Assembly: GCA_002422785.1 (NCBI GenBank)
Contig: DITK01000027.1
Span: 12,226 to 76,225, forward strand
DNA length: 64,000 bases
Reading direction: 5' to 3'
Origin: Francisellaceae bacterium UBA6186
Lineage (GTDB): Bacteria; Pseudomonadota; Gammaproteobacteria; UBA6186; Azoamicaceae
Part shown: positions 28,860 through 37,943 of the stretch, in pieces
Numbering within the stretch: the first letter of the stretch is position 1
Layout: each line of letters starts with the position of its first letter
Translations under genes and position numbers: made by a program
Notes under the pieces: generated by a model
The model's input: only the letters and a program-made list of their open reading frames with translations
Databases searched by the model: none
Told to the model about the DNA's origin: nothing

Positions 28860-28887
28860 ACAAAATTAAGTCTATAGTTAATTTTGT
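28860..28887. promoter_or_regulatory. 10-bp inverted repeat upstream of fabI
   Basis: ACAAAATTAA (28860-28869), 8-base spacer, TTAATTTTGT (28878-28887). The arms can be extended as AACTA on both sides if two bases are looped out. It lies about 50 bases upstream of the fabI start in the region shared with the divergent MFS gene. It could be an operator; which regulator would bind is unknown. Confidence 0.4.
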
Positions 28888-28937
28888 AGTTTAAACTTAT
28901 TGTATTGCAAATTTAAATATAATTGGAGAACTGTCTA

Positions 28938-29705
28938 ATGTTGATTAATTTAGAAGGAAAGGTTGGTTTAGTAGTTGGAGTAGCTAACGAAAATAGTATT
29001 GCCTGGGGTTGTGCCAAAAAAATGCACGAGTGTAAAGCAAAATTAGCTATAACTTACGGCAGCGAAAAAACTCAAAAATACACCAAACCGTTAGCAGATC
29101 AATTAAATTGCCCTATATTTTTGCCAGGTAATGTTGAAAAAGAAGAAGAAATACAAAAAGTATTCGCAACTATCGAAAAAGAATGGGGAAAATTAGACTT
29201 TTTATTGCATGCCATAGCATTTGCTCCAAAAGAAGATTTGCATGGTAGAGTGGTTGATTGTTCCAAAGAAGGTTTTGCGCAAGCAATGGATATTTCTTGC
29301 CATTCTCTAATTAGGCTAACAAAGCTTGCTGAACCATTGATGAAGCAAGGCGGATCTATTCTAACCGTTAGTTATTATGGTTCCCAAAAAGTGATTAAAA
29401 ATTATAATTTGATGGGAATCGCAAAAGCTGCTTTAGAGTCAGCTGCTCGTTATATAGCCTATGAATTAGGTAGTAAAAATATAAGAATGAATGTTTTATC
29501 TCCAGGACCAATTATGACCAGGGCTGCCTCTGGTATTTCAGGGTTCCAAGGCTTATTAGAAGATGCAGTTAAAAAATCACCATTACATCGAGGAGTAGAT
29601 ATAGAGAGCGTTGGCAATTTGGCAGCATTTTTGATGAGCGATTTAGCCAAAGATATTACTGGGGACGTTTTATATGTCGATGCTGGATATTCTTCAGTTG
29701 GTTAA
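28938..29705 (+). CDS. fabI: enoyl-[acyl-carrier-protein] reductase (NADH)
   Basis: Last step of each fatty-acid elongation cycle. SDR fold with GVANENSIAWG (near 13-23) at the cofactor site. The active-site pattern Y-x6-K is present as YNLMGIAK near 156-163, with the second Tyr in SYYGSQK about ten residues before. Length 255 fits FabI. I use the ATG at 28938, 9 bases after GGAG; the frame also allows a TTG at 28923, which would place the ribosome site inside the gene. Twenty-six bases from the thiolase gene. Confidence 0.95.
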   Translation: MLINLEGKVGLVVGVANENSIAWGCAKKMHECKAKLAITYGSEKTQKYTKPLADQLNCPIFLPGNVEKEEEIQKVFATIEKEWGKLDFLLHAIAFAPKEDLHGRVVDCSKEGFAQAMDISCHSLIRLTKLAEPLMKQGGSILTVSYYGSQKVIKNYNLMGIAKAALESAARYIAYELGSKNIRMNVLSPGPIMTRAASGISGFQGLLEDAVKKSPLHRGVDIESVGNLAAFLMSDLAKDITGDVLYVDAGYSSVG

Positions 29706-29731
29706 AAAGTATTTAAATGGAGAATAATATA

Positions 29732-30928
29732 ATGGAAAATATGGATCCAATAGTTATTGTCGGCTCTTCTAGAACACCAATCGGTAGTTTTCAAGGAAAC
29801 CTTAGTAGCTTTAAGGGACCAGAGTTGGGGGCGTTTGTTATTCAAGCCGCCATTAAACGTGCAGGATTAAATTTAGAAGATATTGATGAAGTATTAATGG
29901 GCTGCGTATTGTCAGCTGGTATAGGTCAAGCTCCAGCACGACAGGCGGCCATTATGGCTGGCATGCCAAAATCTGTAGTTTGTACTACGGTAAATAAAAT
30001 TTGTGGTTCAGGGATGAAAACCGTAATGTTAGCTAGTGATGCGTTACTAGCAGGTAGCGCTAATATAATAGTAGCTGGTGGATTAGAAAGTATGACTAAT
30101 ACTCCATATTTTTTAGAAAAAGCACGGGCTGGATACCGTATAGGTCACGGACAAATAAAAGATCATATGTTTGTGGATGGTTTAGAAGATGCCTATAGTT
30201 CTGGTAAATTGATGGGAGTGTTTGCAGAAAAAACGGCAGAAAAATATAAAATTTCGAGAAAAGCTCAAGACGATTTTGCATTAACTTCCCTAGCACGAGC
30301 TATAAAAGCTAGAGATTCTGGTTATTTTGAAACTGATGTAGAAATTGTTCCGGTATCAATTAAAGCTAAAAAAGGTGATGCAATTGTTGTTAAACAAGAT
30401 GAAGAGTTATCTCGTGCTAATCCGGACAAAATTCCGTTATTAAAACCTGCATTCCAAGATAACGGTACCGTAACTGCCGCTAATTCAAGTTCTATTTCGG
30501 ATGGAGCTGCGGCATTGGTGTTAATGCGTTTAAGCGAGGCTAAAAAAAGAAAGTTGCAGCCATTAGCTAAAATTTTAGGTTATACGAGTTTTGCCCACGA
30601 ACCAGAATGGTTTACAACAGCCCCAGTTGGAGCAATTAAATCTTTATTAAAAAAATTAAATTGGACTAGTGATACTCCAGATTTATACGAAATTAACGAA
30701 GCTTTTGCAGTAGTCACCATGGCGGCTATGCAAGAGCTTAATTTATCTTATGATAAAGTTAATATTCATGGTGGAGCTTGTGCTATCGGACATCCGTTGG
30801 GTGCTTCTGGTACTAGAATTATTACTACTTTATTAGGTGCTTTAAAAAATCGTAATAAAAAATTAGGTATTGCAAGTTTGTGTATTGGTGGTGGGGAAGC
30901 AACAGCTATTGCAATAGAAGCATTTTGA
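29732..30928 (+). CDS. acetyl-CoA acetyltransferase (thiolase)
   Basis: Condenses two acetyl-CoA to acetoacetyl-CoA or runs in reverse; AtoB/PhaA type. Nucleophilic Cys in NKICGSGMKTV near 89, His in GGACAIGHPLGASGTRI near 347, and the second Cys in SLCIGGGEATAI near 378. Length 398. The ATG at 29732 is preceded by GGAG at the right distance; an ATG at 29717 is also in frame. Roles could be fatty-acid breakdown, ketone use or the first step to PHB; the phasin-like gene at 58.9 kb hints at PHB but no synthase is in the window. Confidence 0.92.
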   Translation: MENMDPIVIVGSSRTPIGSFQGNLSSFKGPELGAFVIQAAIKRAGLNLEDIDEVLMGCVLSAGIGQAPARQAAIMAGMPKSVVCTTVNKICGSGMKTVMLASDALLAGSANIIVAGGLESMTNTPYFLEKARAGYRIGHGQIKDHMFVDGLEDAYSSGKLMGVFAEKTAEKYKISRKAQDDFALTSLARAIKARDSGYFETDVEIVPVSIKAKKGDAIVVKQDEELSRANPDKIPLLKPAFQDNGTVTAANSSSISDGAAALVLMRLSEAKKRKLQPLAKILGYTSFAHEPEWFTTAPVGAIKSLLKKLNWTSDTPDLYEINEAFAVVTMAAMQELNLSYDKVNIHGGACAIGHPLGASGTRIITTLLGALKNRNKKLGIASLCIGGGEATAIAIEAF

Positions 30929-30943
30929 TTTTTCATGGTTTAA

Positions 30944-33340
30944 TCAAGCAGGATTACCACCGCCACCTGCATCAGGAGGTGGGGGGGTATCACGACCACT
31001 ACCAGAATAATCACCTCTGCCACCACTAGGAGCCACAGGTTTACCACCCATAGCATCGCCTAAAGCGGAAGCGTCTGCATGTCCAGTCCCAGGTGAATTC
31101 ATTTTATTTAGCTTTTCGGTTGCGCCTTTGCTAGCGGCTTGGCCGACAGCTGCACTTTGTGTACCTGTTTTTTCCACCCCGTGTTCAAAGCTACCTTTAG
31201 CTTTGTCAACCATAGAAACATCTGTTTGTTCTCCACCGATTCCGATCCAAGATAAAACTTTATCTGGCAAATGGTAAATCAAAGAATAACATTTATTGAC
31301 TGCAGCAATTACAAATCCAGTATATAAAATCAGCATTGGTGCCCAAGCAAACATAGAAGACTTACCACTTTCTCCAACTATATTTTGAAAGCTGGTTCTA
31401 CATCCTTCATGTATCATAAATATAACAACATGAAAAAATTTAGCTCCAAAAATTAGGCCTATTATCATTAGCATTGGTCTTAAAAAAATACCTCCTATCA
31501 TTCCTAGGGCTGGTTTTATTGCTCCAAGTTCTTCTTGGGATGGTAAAATCAACCCTAATGCCACTAATGGTGCTGCTACTACTGATTCAATAACCGATAT
31601 AAACCAGCCTAATGCCGTAACTGTAAATATCATGTAAGGTATCATAGGTAAATAAACTGCATGAGTTGCCCCCATTATCCATACTCCGCCTACCAAAGCT
31701 AATAACATGGGAATCATTACGAATATTGCTGTTGTCAAAGTATAACCTGCGGAATTAGCGCAGCTCATTAAATAAGCAGGTATAGCTGCAATTACAACGC
31801 CAACTGTAAGTGCTATCCAAAATACCTCAGCTACTATCATCATGTCGGTTCCTGCTTTGGCCATCTCTAAAATTGGATCTTCTCCGCCAGTACCCATAGC
31901 AAACCAAGCATTAACAATTGCAATTAATCCTTCAACGAATGGTATCATTATCAATCCAATTAAAGGAATTGCATATAAGTAACGCATATTAGAAGCTGGG
32001 TCGAAGCTGCTGCCGGACGTAGGAACAGCCGAGGTATCTTGAAATAATTTCGATATATTGCTAGAAGATAAAGCTCGTGAATAAGTGCTAAAAGTTGCAG
32101 CATTTGCGGTACCTTTTAGTCGTGCATCGGTTAAGGCTTGATTGTCGGTTGTTATGCTGTTGCCAGTAATTAATGGACAGGATGCACTAACTGGAGCTTC
32201 TCTGGTCGCTGTATCTAATAATCCTTGTTGCTTTGTTTTACCAAAAAAAACATAATATGAACCAGCTAAAATCCAACCAGATTTCTTTAAATTCTCTATT
32301 GAGGCACCTATATCCTGTGGGGGTAAGCTGCCACCAGCTGAGAGAACCATTGCAGCTTTGTTTAACCCAGACATGTTTGATATAAAAGCTGCTACCGCTC
32401 CGTATAAGATCCCATCAGTATTATACTCTGGGGGGATTGAACCTGCAGATGTTATTATCTCTGCTGCAGGTTGAAGAATATTTAACATAGAGGTTAAAGC
32501 TAATTTTTTAGTTCCATAAGCAATCTCGACTAAGTTTTGTTGTTGAGAATTACTTAACGTGGCACCAGAGATATTTTGTGGCGTAACTTTGATCGGTATC
32601 GAGCCACATAGGCTTTGTCTGGCTGGGTTGTTTGGATCATTAGCACCAAAATTCAAACTTACCGCCCCATTGCTTGAGGTAGTAAAGTATGGAGTAAAAG
32701 GGTAAATTGTGGCACTACTATCAGCGTATGCATTGACTAAATTTATACAAACCAATGACTGTAGCATTCCTTGGGCGATACTCTTGCCATTAGATTTAAG
32801 AGTATTAATCGAACGACTATCTATATTAGTATTTTGGGTAACACTTATGCCTTGCGATAAATTATCTAAAACCACGTTCCAAATTTTATCTGCAGCCCCG
32901 ATTCCATTTAAGACAATCCATACTATGGTTGATTGAATTAATGAATAACCAGAACCTGGGATCGGCGCTAATAACATTAATCCAAAACTAGAACGTAACG
33001 GGATCCAAATGGAAGACCATTTTTTACCCATTACTTCTCCTTCGTGAGCGGTGTGCATAATAGATACACCGCCCACATAACTTAATATTAATACAGCAAT
33101 CGCTAAAACTACACCATTAAAAATTTGGAATAAATTTCCTATAAATGAATTACTATCGCCTGATATTCCTAAATGAATGCTACCAACATTGCTTCCGAGT
33201 ATTTTACCTAAATACTCAACTGATCTATCGGTGGCTGGTGGATCGAAGATGCCGGCTATTGCATCGGTTGGTATAAAAAACAATAAAATCAAATATAATG
33301 TCAATATTAATGAAAATTTTGATTTTATGAATATGGACAT
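30944..33340 (-). CDS. dotA: DotA, type IVB secretion system membrane protein
   Basis: Polytopic inner-membrane component of the Dot/Icm secretion machine. 798 residues, against about 1,050 in Legionella. A signal-peptide-like segment (about 9-29, ending DAIAG) is followed by SYVGGVSIMHTAHEGEVMG near 84-102 and WSSIWIPLRSSFGLMLLAPIPGSGYSLIQ, the best-conserved part of DotA/TraY. A long periplasmic region (about 160-450) leads to a second group of membrane segments (about 455-680). The tail is Gly/Pro-rich and low in complexity. Shares one base (TAATG) with icmV upstream, so they are co-translated. The dotA-icmV arrangement divergent from icmW-icmX is the Legionella region I layout. Confidence 0.93.
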   Translation of the reverse strand: MSIFIKSKFSLILTLYLILLFFIPTDAIAGIFDPPATDRSVEYLGKILGSNVGSIHLGISGDSNSFIGNLFQIFNGVVLAIAVLILSYVGGVSIMHTAHEGEVMGKKWSSIWIPLRSSFGLMLLAPIPGSGYSLIQSTIVWIVLNGIGAADKIWNVVLDNLSQGISVTQNTNIDSRSINTLKSNGKSIAQGMLQSLVCINLVNAYADSSATIYPFTPYFTTSSNGAVSLNFGANDPNNPARQSLCGSIPIKVTPQNISGATLSNSQQQNLVEIAYGTKKLALTSMLNILQPAAEIITSAGSIPPEYNTDGILYGAVAAFISNMSGLNKAAMVLSAGGSLPPQDIGASIENLKKSGWILAGSYYVFFGKTKQQGLLDTATREAPVSASCPLITGNSITTDNQALTDARLKGTANAATFSTYSRALSSSNISKLFQDTSAVPTSGSSFDPASNMRYLYAIPLIGLIMIPFVEGLIAIVNAWFAMGTGGEDPILEMAKAGTDMMIVAEVFWIALTVGVVIAAIPAYLMSCANSAGYTLTTAIFVMIPMLLALVGGVWIMGATHAVYLPMIPYMIFTVTALGWFISVIESVVAAPLVALGLILPSQEELGAIKPALGMIGGIFLRPMLMIIGLIFGAKFFHVVIFMIHEGCRTSFQNIVGESGKSSMFAWAPMLILYTGFVIAAVNKCYSLIYHLPDKVLSWIGIGGEQTDVSMVDKAKGSFEHGVEKTGTQSAAVGQAASKGATEKLNKMNSPGTGHADASALGDAMGGKPVAPSGGRGDYSGSGRDTPPPPDAGGGGNPA

Positions 33341-33774
33341 TAATTCAGCCAGTCTTTAAAAGTTAAACCTAGTTTTTTCTTGGTAATTTGAGTTAACCAA
33401 AAATGGTATTTAAAAGTTTTTGATAACCCTAAAACGGTTACCGCCATGCCCAATATAAAACCATATAAATTTTGGTAATTAATAGTAATAAACATGGTAT
33501 AGCAAAATAAACCGATACTAATTATTAATGAAATTATAAATAATCTGAAAAATTCTTTTTTACGATCTAGTAAATCTTGTTCGGTTAGTTGTAAACGTGC
33601 AACTGCCTGTTCAAAAGTTTCTTGATTTTCTGTCTTTTCAGTTAAGAATAAATTTTTAGTAGCACTAATAATGTAGTTAACATTAAATTTATGATTCTCG
33701 TAATTGAACCATTTATCAGCCCTAACATTAACTATGTGGCCAGCAACTTTTTTGGTTCCAGAAAGAAATCCCAC
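33340..33774 (-). CDS. icmV: IcmV, type IVB secretion protein
   Basis: Small inner-membrane protein of the Dot/Icm system, 144 residues (151 in Legionella). Two hydrophobic segments at about 78-95 and 100-118; Lys/Arg-rich N-terminus; C-terminal WLTQITKKKLGLTFKDWLN. The start codon is GTG, with GGAG 7 bases before it. The identification rests on length, membrane layout and its fixed place between dotA and the divergent icmW. Confidence 0.85.
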   Translation of the reverse strand: MGFLSGTKKVAGHIVNVRADKWFNYENHKFNVNYIISATKNLFLTEKTENQETFEQAVARLQLTEQDLLDRKKEFFRLFIISLIISIGLFCYTMFITINYQNLYGFILGMAVTVLGLSKTFKYHFWLTQITKKKLGLTFKDWLN

Positions 33775-33838
33775 TACTTATCTCCTATGTCTATGTTTAT
33801 GTTTATATATTTATTATACTGTATAAATATAAATGTTA

Positions 33839-33883
33839 GTAATTATGGTAATTATAGTAATTATAGTAATTATAGTAATTATT
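33839..33883. repeat. five tandem 9-bp repeats (GTAATTATA) in the icmV-icmW promoter region
   Basis: Units at 33839, 33848, 33857, 33866 and 33875; the middle three are identical and the outer two differ in the last base only (G and T). The array lies between icmV (starts 33774) and icmW (starts 33930), so it sits inside the shared promoter region. Number changes by slippage would move promoter elements in steps of 9 bases. Confidence 0.85.
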
Positions 33884-33929
33884 TTAATATTTAATTGAAA
33901 TTTGATCTTTTAAATGCGGAGATTTATCC

Positions 33930-34391
33930 ATGCCAGATTTACATTTAGACGCAGTGCATGCTTTTTGGGATAGTTATGATAGACGGGTGTTGTATAGAGT
34001 CATTGTAGCCTTAGAAAGTGTAGAAACTTGGGCTGCAGATCATGATCCAAAAATAGAACAGGCAATTATTAAATTAGGGCAAGCCATGGATCTTGCTCAT
34101 AGCGTAGATTTTACTGGTTACGAAGAAAAAATAATTAATATCTTAGCTTACTTACGGGCCGGTAGAGCGATTAAGATCCTACAAAGTATTGATAATTTAA
34201 AGCCAGGATCAGCAGCAAAATTATTGACATATGCAGAAGAGCAGGTTTCAACTAAGCTAGGAAAACCTATAAACCACAGTGCTAAATTATTTTTAGATCG
34301 TAATTTGGTTTTTGAAAGAATGCAGTTGCTGTCTAGAATTTTTTCCATGCAAAGAGTGTCTTTAATCTTAAATGCATTAGAAAAACTATAA
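33930..34391 (+). CDS. icmW: IcmW, type IVB secretion adaptor
   Basis: Small acidic cytoplasmic adaptor that, with IcmS, brings effectors to the coupling complex. 153 residues, as in Legionella (151). Recognisable blocks are YRVIVALESVETWAADHDP near 22-40, LRAGRAIKILQSIDNLKPGSA near 72-92 and LDRNLVFERMQLLSRIFSMQR near 122-142. GGAG lies 9 bases before the ATG. First gene of icmW-icmX-unknown membrane protein; divergent from icmV-dotA. Confidence 0.95.
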   Translation: MPDLHLDAVHAFWDSYDRRVLYRVIVALESVETWAADHDPKIEQAIIKLGQAMDLAHSVDFTGYEEKIINILAYLRAGRAIKILQSIDNLKPGSAAKLLTYAEEQVSTKLGKPINHSAKLFLDRNLVFERMQLLSRIFSMQRVSLILNALEKL

Positions 34392-34423
34392 TTTATAAAA
34401 TAATTAAGGTAAAAGTAGTATAT

Positions 34424-35362
34424 ATGTTTTTGTTACAATTATATAAAGCTAATAGTTTTTATAAGCTATTAAAAAAATTAATTAATTTTCCCATATTATT
34501 CAAGATATTTAGTTGTTGTTTATTATTTTGGGCCACAATTAGCTATGCTGATACCGGTAATCCAGAAAGCAACATCAACACCAATGTATTGCAAGCGATA
34601 GAGTTACATAATAGCGTAGAATGGGGGCAATTTGTTAATCAAAAAGAATTAGCTGATATTAACTACGATTTATATAGAATTAATGGTCCTAATGTTAATG
34701 ATAGAGTCATTGTAGCTCAAGATCCCAAAGGGTATTTGGTTGACAAACATAATGAAATGTTTTGTTCCATGCAAATTGATAAAAAATGTCAAATAAATTC
34801 TCCTTTGTATACACACGCAGATATGAGAGCTTCGGTATTGATACATAATTCGTATCACAACCTCGAAGACATAAAGTTAGCAACAGAAGTTATCAGAAAT
34901 ATTGTTAATCCATTTCCTTCTAACTTAGCCTTAGAAATGCGAGATGCTAGTGTCAGAGATCGTGAGCTTACTCGAAATAAATCAGCTCTAGCCGAGACTT
35001 ACGCCATAGAGGCAAGGCTTGGGGTGGTTAGAAATTCTTTTAATAGCATGTTGCTTAATAGGTTACCGCTAGATTTATTAAAAGGCAAATCATCATCTGA
35101 GAAAAAAAACCTTTCCATCCTAGGTATTATGGAACAAGAAGCTAAAGATCGGTTTGCCAATGCCCAATGGCAAACATCTATAGAACAAGGTAATAACGAT
35201 ATTTTTTTAAAAGAGCTGGCCAAAATGGAAGCATTTAAAATTTGGATGGATTATCATAAATATAAGCAAAATGAACGCATAGAGTCTTTGTTAGCTACTA
35301 TGGTTGCCCAACAATCAGATCTTCAACAATTATTAATCAACAAAAATGCAAAAAATAATTAA
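34424..35362 (+). CDS. icmX: IcmX, periplasmic type IVB secretion protein, short form
   Basis: Secreted/periplasmic protein of the Dot/Icm system. N-terminal hydrophobic segment (about 24-42, ending ISYA) after an unusually long basic lead. Length 312; Legionella IcmX is about 466. The C-terminal block, MEAFKIWMDYHKYKQNERIESLLATM near 272-297, is the most conserved part. A second protein with the same end lies at 52.7 kb. Overlaps the unknown membrane gene by 17 bases. Assigned from synteny (directly after icmW) and from the exported, helical nature. Confidence 0.85.
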   Translation: MFLLQLYKANSFYKLLKKLINFPILFKIFSCCLLFWATISYADTGNPESNINTNVLQAIELHNSVEWGQFVNQKELADINYDLYRINGPNVNDRVIVAQDPKGYLVDKHNEMFCSMQIDKKCQINSPLYTHADMRASVLIHNSYHNLEDIKLATEVIRNIVNPFPSNLALEMRDASVRDRELTRNKSALAETYAIEARLGVVRNSFNSMLLNRLPLDLLKGKSSSEKKNLSILGIMEQEAKDRFANAQWQTSIEQGNNDIFLKELAKMEAFKIWMDYHKYKQNERIESLLATMVAQQSDLQQLLINKNAKNN

Positions 35363-36815
35363 CCAATTAAAAGTAAACATCCGGGAAGAATTGTACCTGT
35401 CAATTAAAACTACTATTAGTTGGGTTGTTTGGGTTTTTAGTATTATCTTTGGTATGTATTTAATATTTTCTCAATCAAAAATAATTTTATATTATCTATA
35501 TATTATAATTGCAATTTTAGGCACATTACTACATGTTTTGGTGATTAAAAATTTAAATATCAAATTTAATGATGTTGATAATGTCACTAATATTTCTGTA
35601 ACAAATTTTTTGACTTTTTTATTTAAAATTTTATTTTTACAAAGCAGGATATGGCTATTAACATCCTGGTTGTTAGCTAATTTATTAGCACAAGGAACTT
35701 TGAATATTAAGTTTAACCATATTAGTAATAATTTATTGCCAGAAAATGATTTTATAATACTGATTAATGGATTAGCTAATTGGGTTGTTTTTGTGAGCTT
35801 ATTGTTAGGGATTGGCTTTTTTAAATATCGGTTTCAATTTTCTAACATACGTATTGCTAAATGTTTATTGCCTAAGGTACGCCAAAAACTATCAATATTT
35901 TTTTATAATAGTCTGTTAGGACTTGAATCTTATATTCGTATTATTAGTTTTATTATTTTAATAATAGTATTATTAGCAGGTTTGTTTGAAATTATGGCGG
36001 CCAAATATAAATTGTTTAGTTTTTTTAATTACCCAATGATTACGTCCTTTGTTATTTTTATTGGTTACTCTTATTATAGAAAAAAAATAGAAAACATGAT
36101 TGATTTTTTCTGTAAAAAAAATTCAATGGATTTTATCAGTGTTTTTTCTATCATGTTTTTAACATGTAGTGTGGCAATTTTTTTTGTTAATCAATTATTA
36201 TTATCACAAATAGAGTTTTTGCAAGTAATACCTACAAATATATCAACAATAAAAAATTTTCTTGTAACCAGATTATTTAATGATCCTATTATTAATAAAA
36301 ATCATATTAAAATTTTATTTGTTTGTTTAAATGTCATTCTAACATTTGGCGCAACTACAGATGTGTTTTTAACACAAATATCAGGCTATAAAATATGGGT
36401 TGTATATGTTGCAAGTTGTTTTTTTCCTGTAATTTATAGTGTCATATGTTATAATTTTGATTTTAGTGCGATATTGAATAATTTTTTAACTACTAATTTT
36501 GCTAATTATTTAATGTTATTAGTTATTATTGCGATATTTAAAGCTAATTATAATAATATTTATCATATATTATGTGTTTTTGGAGTTAAAACCAGTATAA
36601 CTAACAAGATACCGCAATCAATAAAAATGGATTTTAGTTTGGTTATAAAAGCTATATTACTGTTAAGTTTTATTTGTTTAAGTGGTTATTATGTGTTTTC
36701 GTGGACTTTGATTGAAAACGCAGCAGCGTTGGCGGCATTATTAATATTGCCAGTTATAGCTATGTTGATCATTAAAATACTATTTTTCACTAACAAATTA
36801 ACTGTCTCCAGTTAA
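35346..36815 (+). CDS. unknown polytopic membrane protein in the icmWX operon
   Basis: 489 residues with about 12 hydrophobic segments (roughly at 13-33, 38-60, 82-108, 137-157, 195-215, 225-243, 258-282, 317-338, 345-363, 381-398, 427-446 and 456-478) and short charged loops. I recognise no family; no transporter, glycosyltransferase or protease motif is visible. The start overlaps icmX by 17 bases, so it is translated with icmX, which suggests a link to type IVB secretion or to its regulation. Its 3' end overlaps rpoS (opposite strand) by 18 bases. Codon use is as AT-rich as its neighbours. Confidence 0.8.
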   Translation: MQKIINQLKVNIREELYLSIKTTISWVVWVFSIIFGMYLIFSQSKIILYYLYIIIAILGTLLHVLVIKNLNIKFNDVDNVTNISVTNFLTFLFKILFLQSRIWLLTSWLLANLLAQGTLNIKFNHISNNLLPENDFIILINGLANWVVFVSLLLGIGFFKYRFQFSNIRIAKCLLPKVRQKLSIFFYNSLLGLESYIRIISFIILIIVLLAGLFEIMAAKYKLFSFFNYPMITSFVIFIGYSYYRKKIENMIDFFCKKNSMDFISVFSIMFLTCSVAIFFVNQLLLSQIEFLQVIPTNISTIKNFLVTRLFNDPIINKNHIKILFVCLNVILTFGATTDVFLTQISGYKIWVVYVASCFFPVIYSVICYNFDFSAILNNFLTTNFANYLMLLVIIAIFKANYNNIYHILCVFGVKTSITNKIPQSIKMDFSLVIKAILLLSFICLSGYYVFSWTLIENAAALAALLILPVIAMLIIKILFFTNKLTVSS

Positions 36816-37865
36816 AGAATGTAAATCTATTCCTTGATCTTCTATAATTATTTTTAACGACTTTAAAGCCTCACTTTGTAATTGCCTTACCCTCTCCCTA
36901 GTTAAACCAATTTCGTGCCCGGTTTGTTCTAAAGTATTTGGCTCGCCGTCATGCAAGCCAAAGCGTAATTCTACTACCGATTTTTGAGTTGTTGTTAATT
37001 TTGATAACCAATTATCTATTGCTTGTGTTAAAGCATTTTTAGACGCTATTTTTGCTGGATCTAATAAATCGTTACCAACAGTATCTAATAATGATTTGTT
37101 AATAGTATCTGAAATAGGAGCATCAATAGAAATTATTTTTTCATTTAGACATAAAGTATTCTCTATGTCTTTTTCCGATCGGTTTAGTTTCGACGCAATT
37201 GCATCAATAGATCGTTCATGGTTCATGTCTTTTCCTAATTCATTTTTAATCCTTAAACAAGAATTTAATTTTTTCATTACGTGTACTGGCAACCTTATGG
37301 TACGATTTTGACTCATTATGGCTCGTTCAATAGTTTGTTGGATCCACCAAGCACTATAAGTGGAAAATCTAAATCCTCGTTCTGGATCAAATTTTTCCAC
37401 TGCTCTCATTAACCCCAGGTTACCTTCTTCAATTAAATCTAAGATAGCCATGCCACTTCTTAAGTATTTTCTAGCAATCTTAATCACTAGTCGTAAATTA
37501 CTTTCTATCATTTTTTGCCTGGCTTTGAGATCACCTTGCCTACTTAACCTCGAATAATAAATTTCTTCCTCTTTGCTCAATAATGGCGCAATGCCAACCT
37601 CTCTAAGGTATATGTCTGTAGGATCTTTAGATTTTGGTGGTTTAAGTATTGTTTTAGTCTTGGTTTCTTCGTTGTTATTAATATTTTCTAGGTATTCTTC
37701 TGATATTATATTGTGTATTTCTTCAGTAAAATCTAGTTCTGCAAGTCCCTCTTGTGATTCTTCAGTTATATTGTCATATTCTTCGTTGTTTGCTTGATCT
37801 TGTTCTATATTTAAATTATCAAAGCCATCTTTAAGTAAAGTGGATTTTTGTATACGTTGTTGCAT
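36798..37865 (-). CDS. rpoS: RNA polymerase sigma factor RpoS
   Basis: Stationary-phase/stress sigma factor. 355 residues with an acidic N-terminus, region 1.2/2 (DPTDIYLREVG, then NLRLVIKIARKYLRSGMAILDLIEEGNLGLMRAVEKFDPERGFRFSTYSAWWIQQ split across about 88-175), region 3 and region 4 helix-turn-helix ending LTRERVRQLQSEALKSLK near 318-335. The LRSGMAILDLIEEGN form, lacking the long region 1.1 and non-conserved insert of RpoD, marks RpoS. The ATG at 37865 is set against AGG 10 bases upstream; a GTG at 37871 is the other choice. In Legionella and Coxiella RpoS controls the switch to the transmissive form. Confidence 0.93.
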   Translation of the reverse strand: MQQRIQKSTLLKDGFDNLNIEQDQANNEEYDNITEESQEGLAELDFTEEIHNIISEEYLENINNNEETKTKTILKPPKSKDPTDIYLREVGIAPLLSKEEEIYYSRLSRQGDLKARQKMIESNLRLVIKIARKYLRSGMAILDLIEEGNLGLMRAVEKFDPERGFRFSTYSAWWIQQTIERAIMSQNRTIRLPVHVMKKLNSCLRIKNELGKDMNHERSIDAIASKLNRSEKDIENTLCLNEKIISIDAPISDTINKSLLDTVGNDLLDPAKIASKNALTQAIDNWLSKLTTTQKSVVELRFGLHDGEPNTLEQTGHEIGLTRERVRQLQSEALKSLKIIIEDQGIDLHSLTGDS

Positions 37866-37943
37866 AAGCACATAACCTAAATAATAAATAATTTTTTATT
37901 GGTAATTATTTATAAAATCGGTTTAAATACCTGATAACTTTAA

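Noticed and set aside
33691..33894. A plus-strand frame with repeated Tyr-Ser-Asn units
   Set aside because: The repeats are the 9-bp promoter-region array read as codons; the frame runs antisense through icmV and has no ribosome site.
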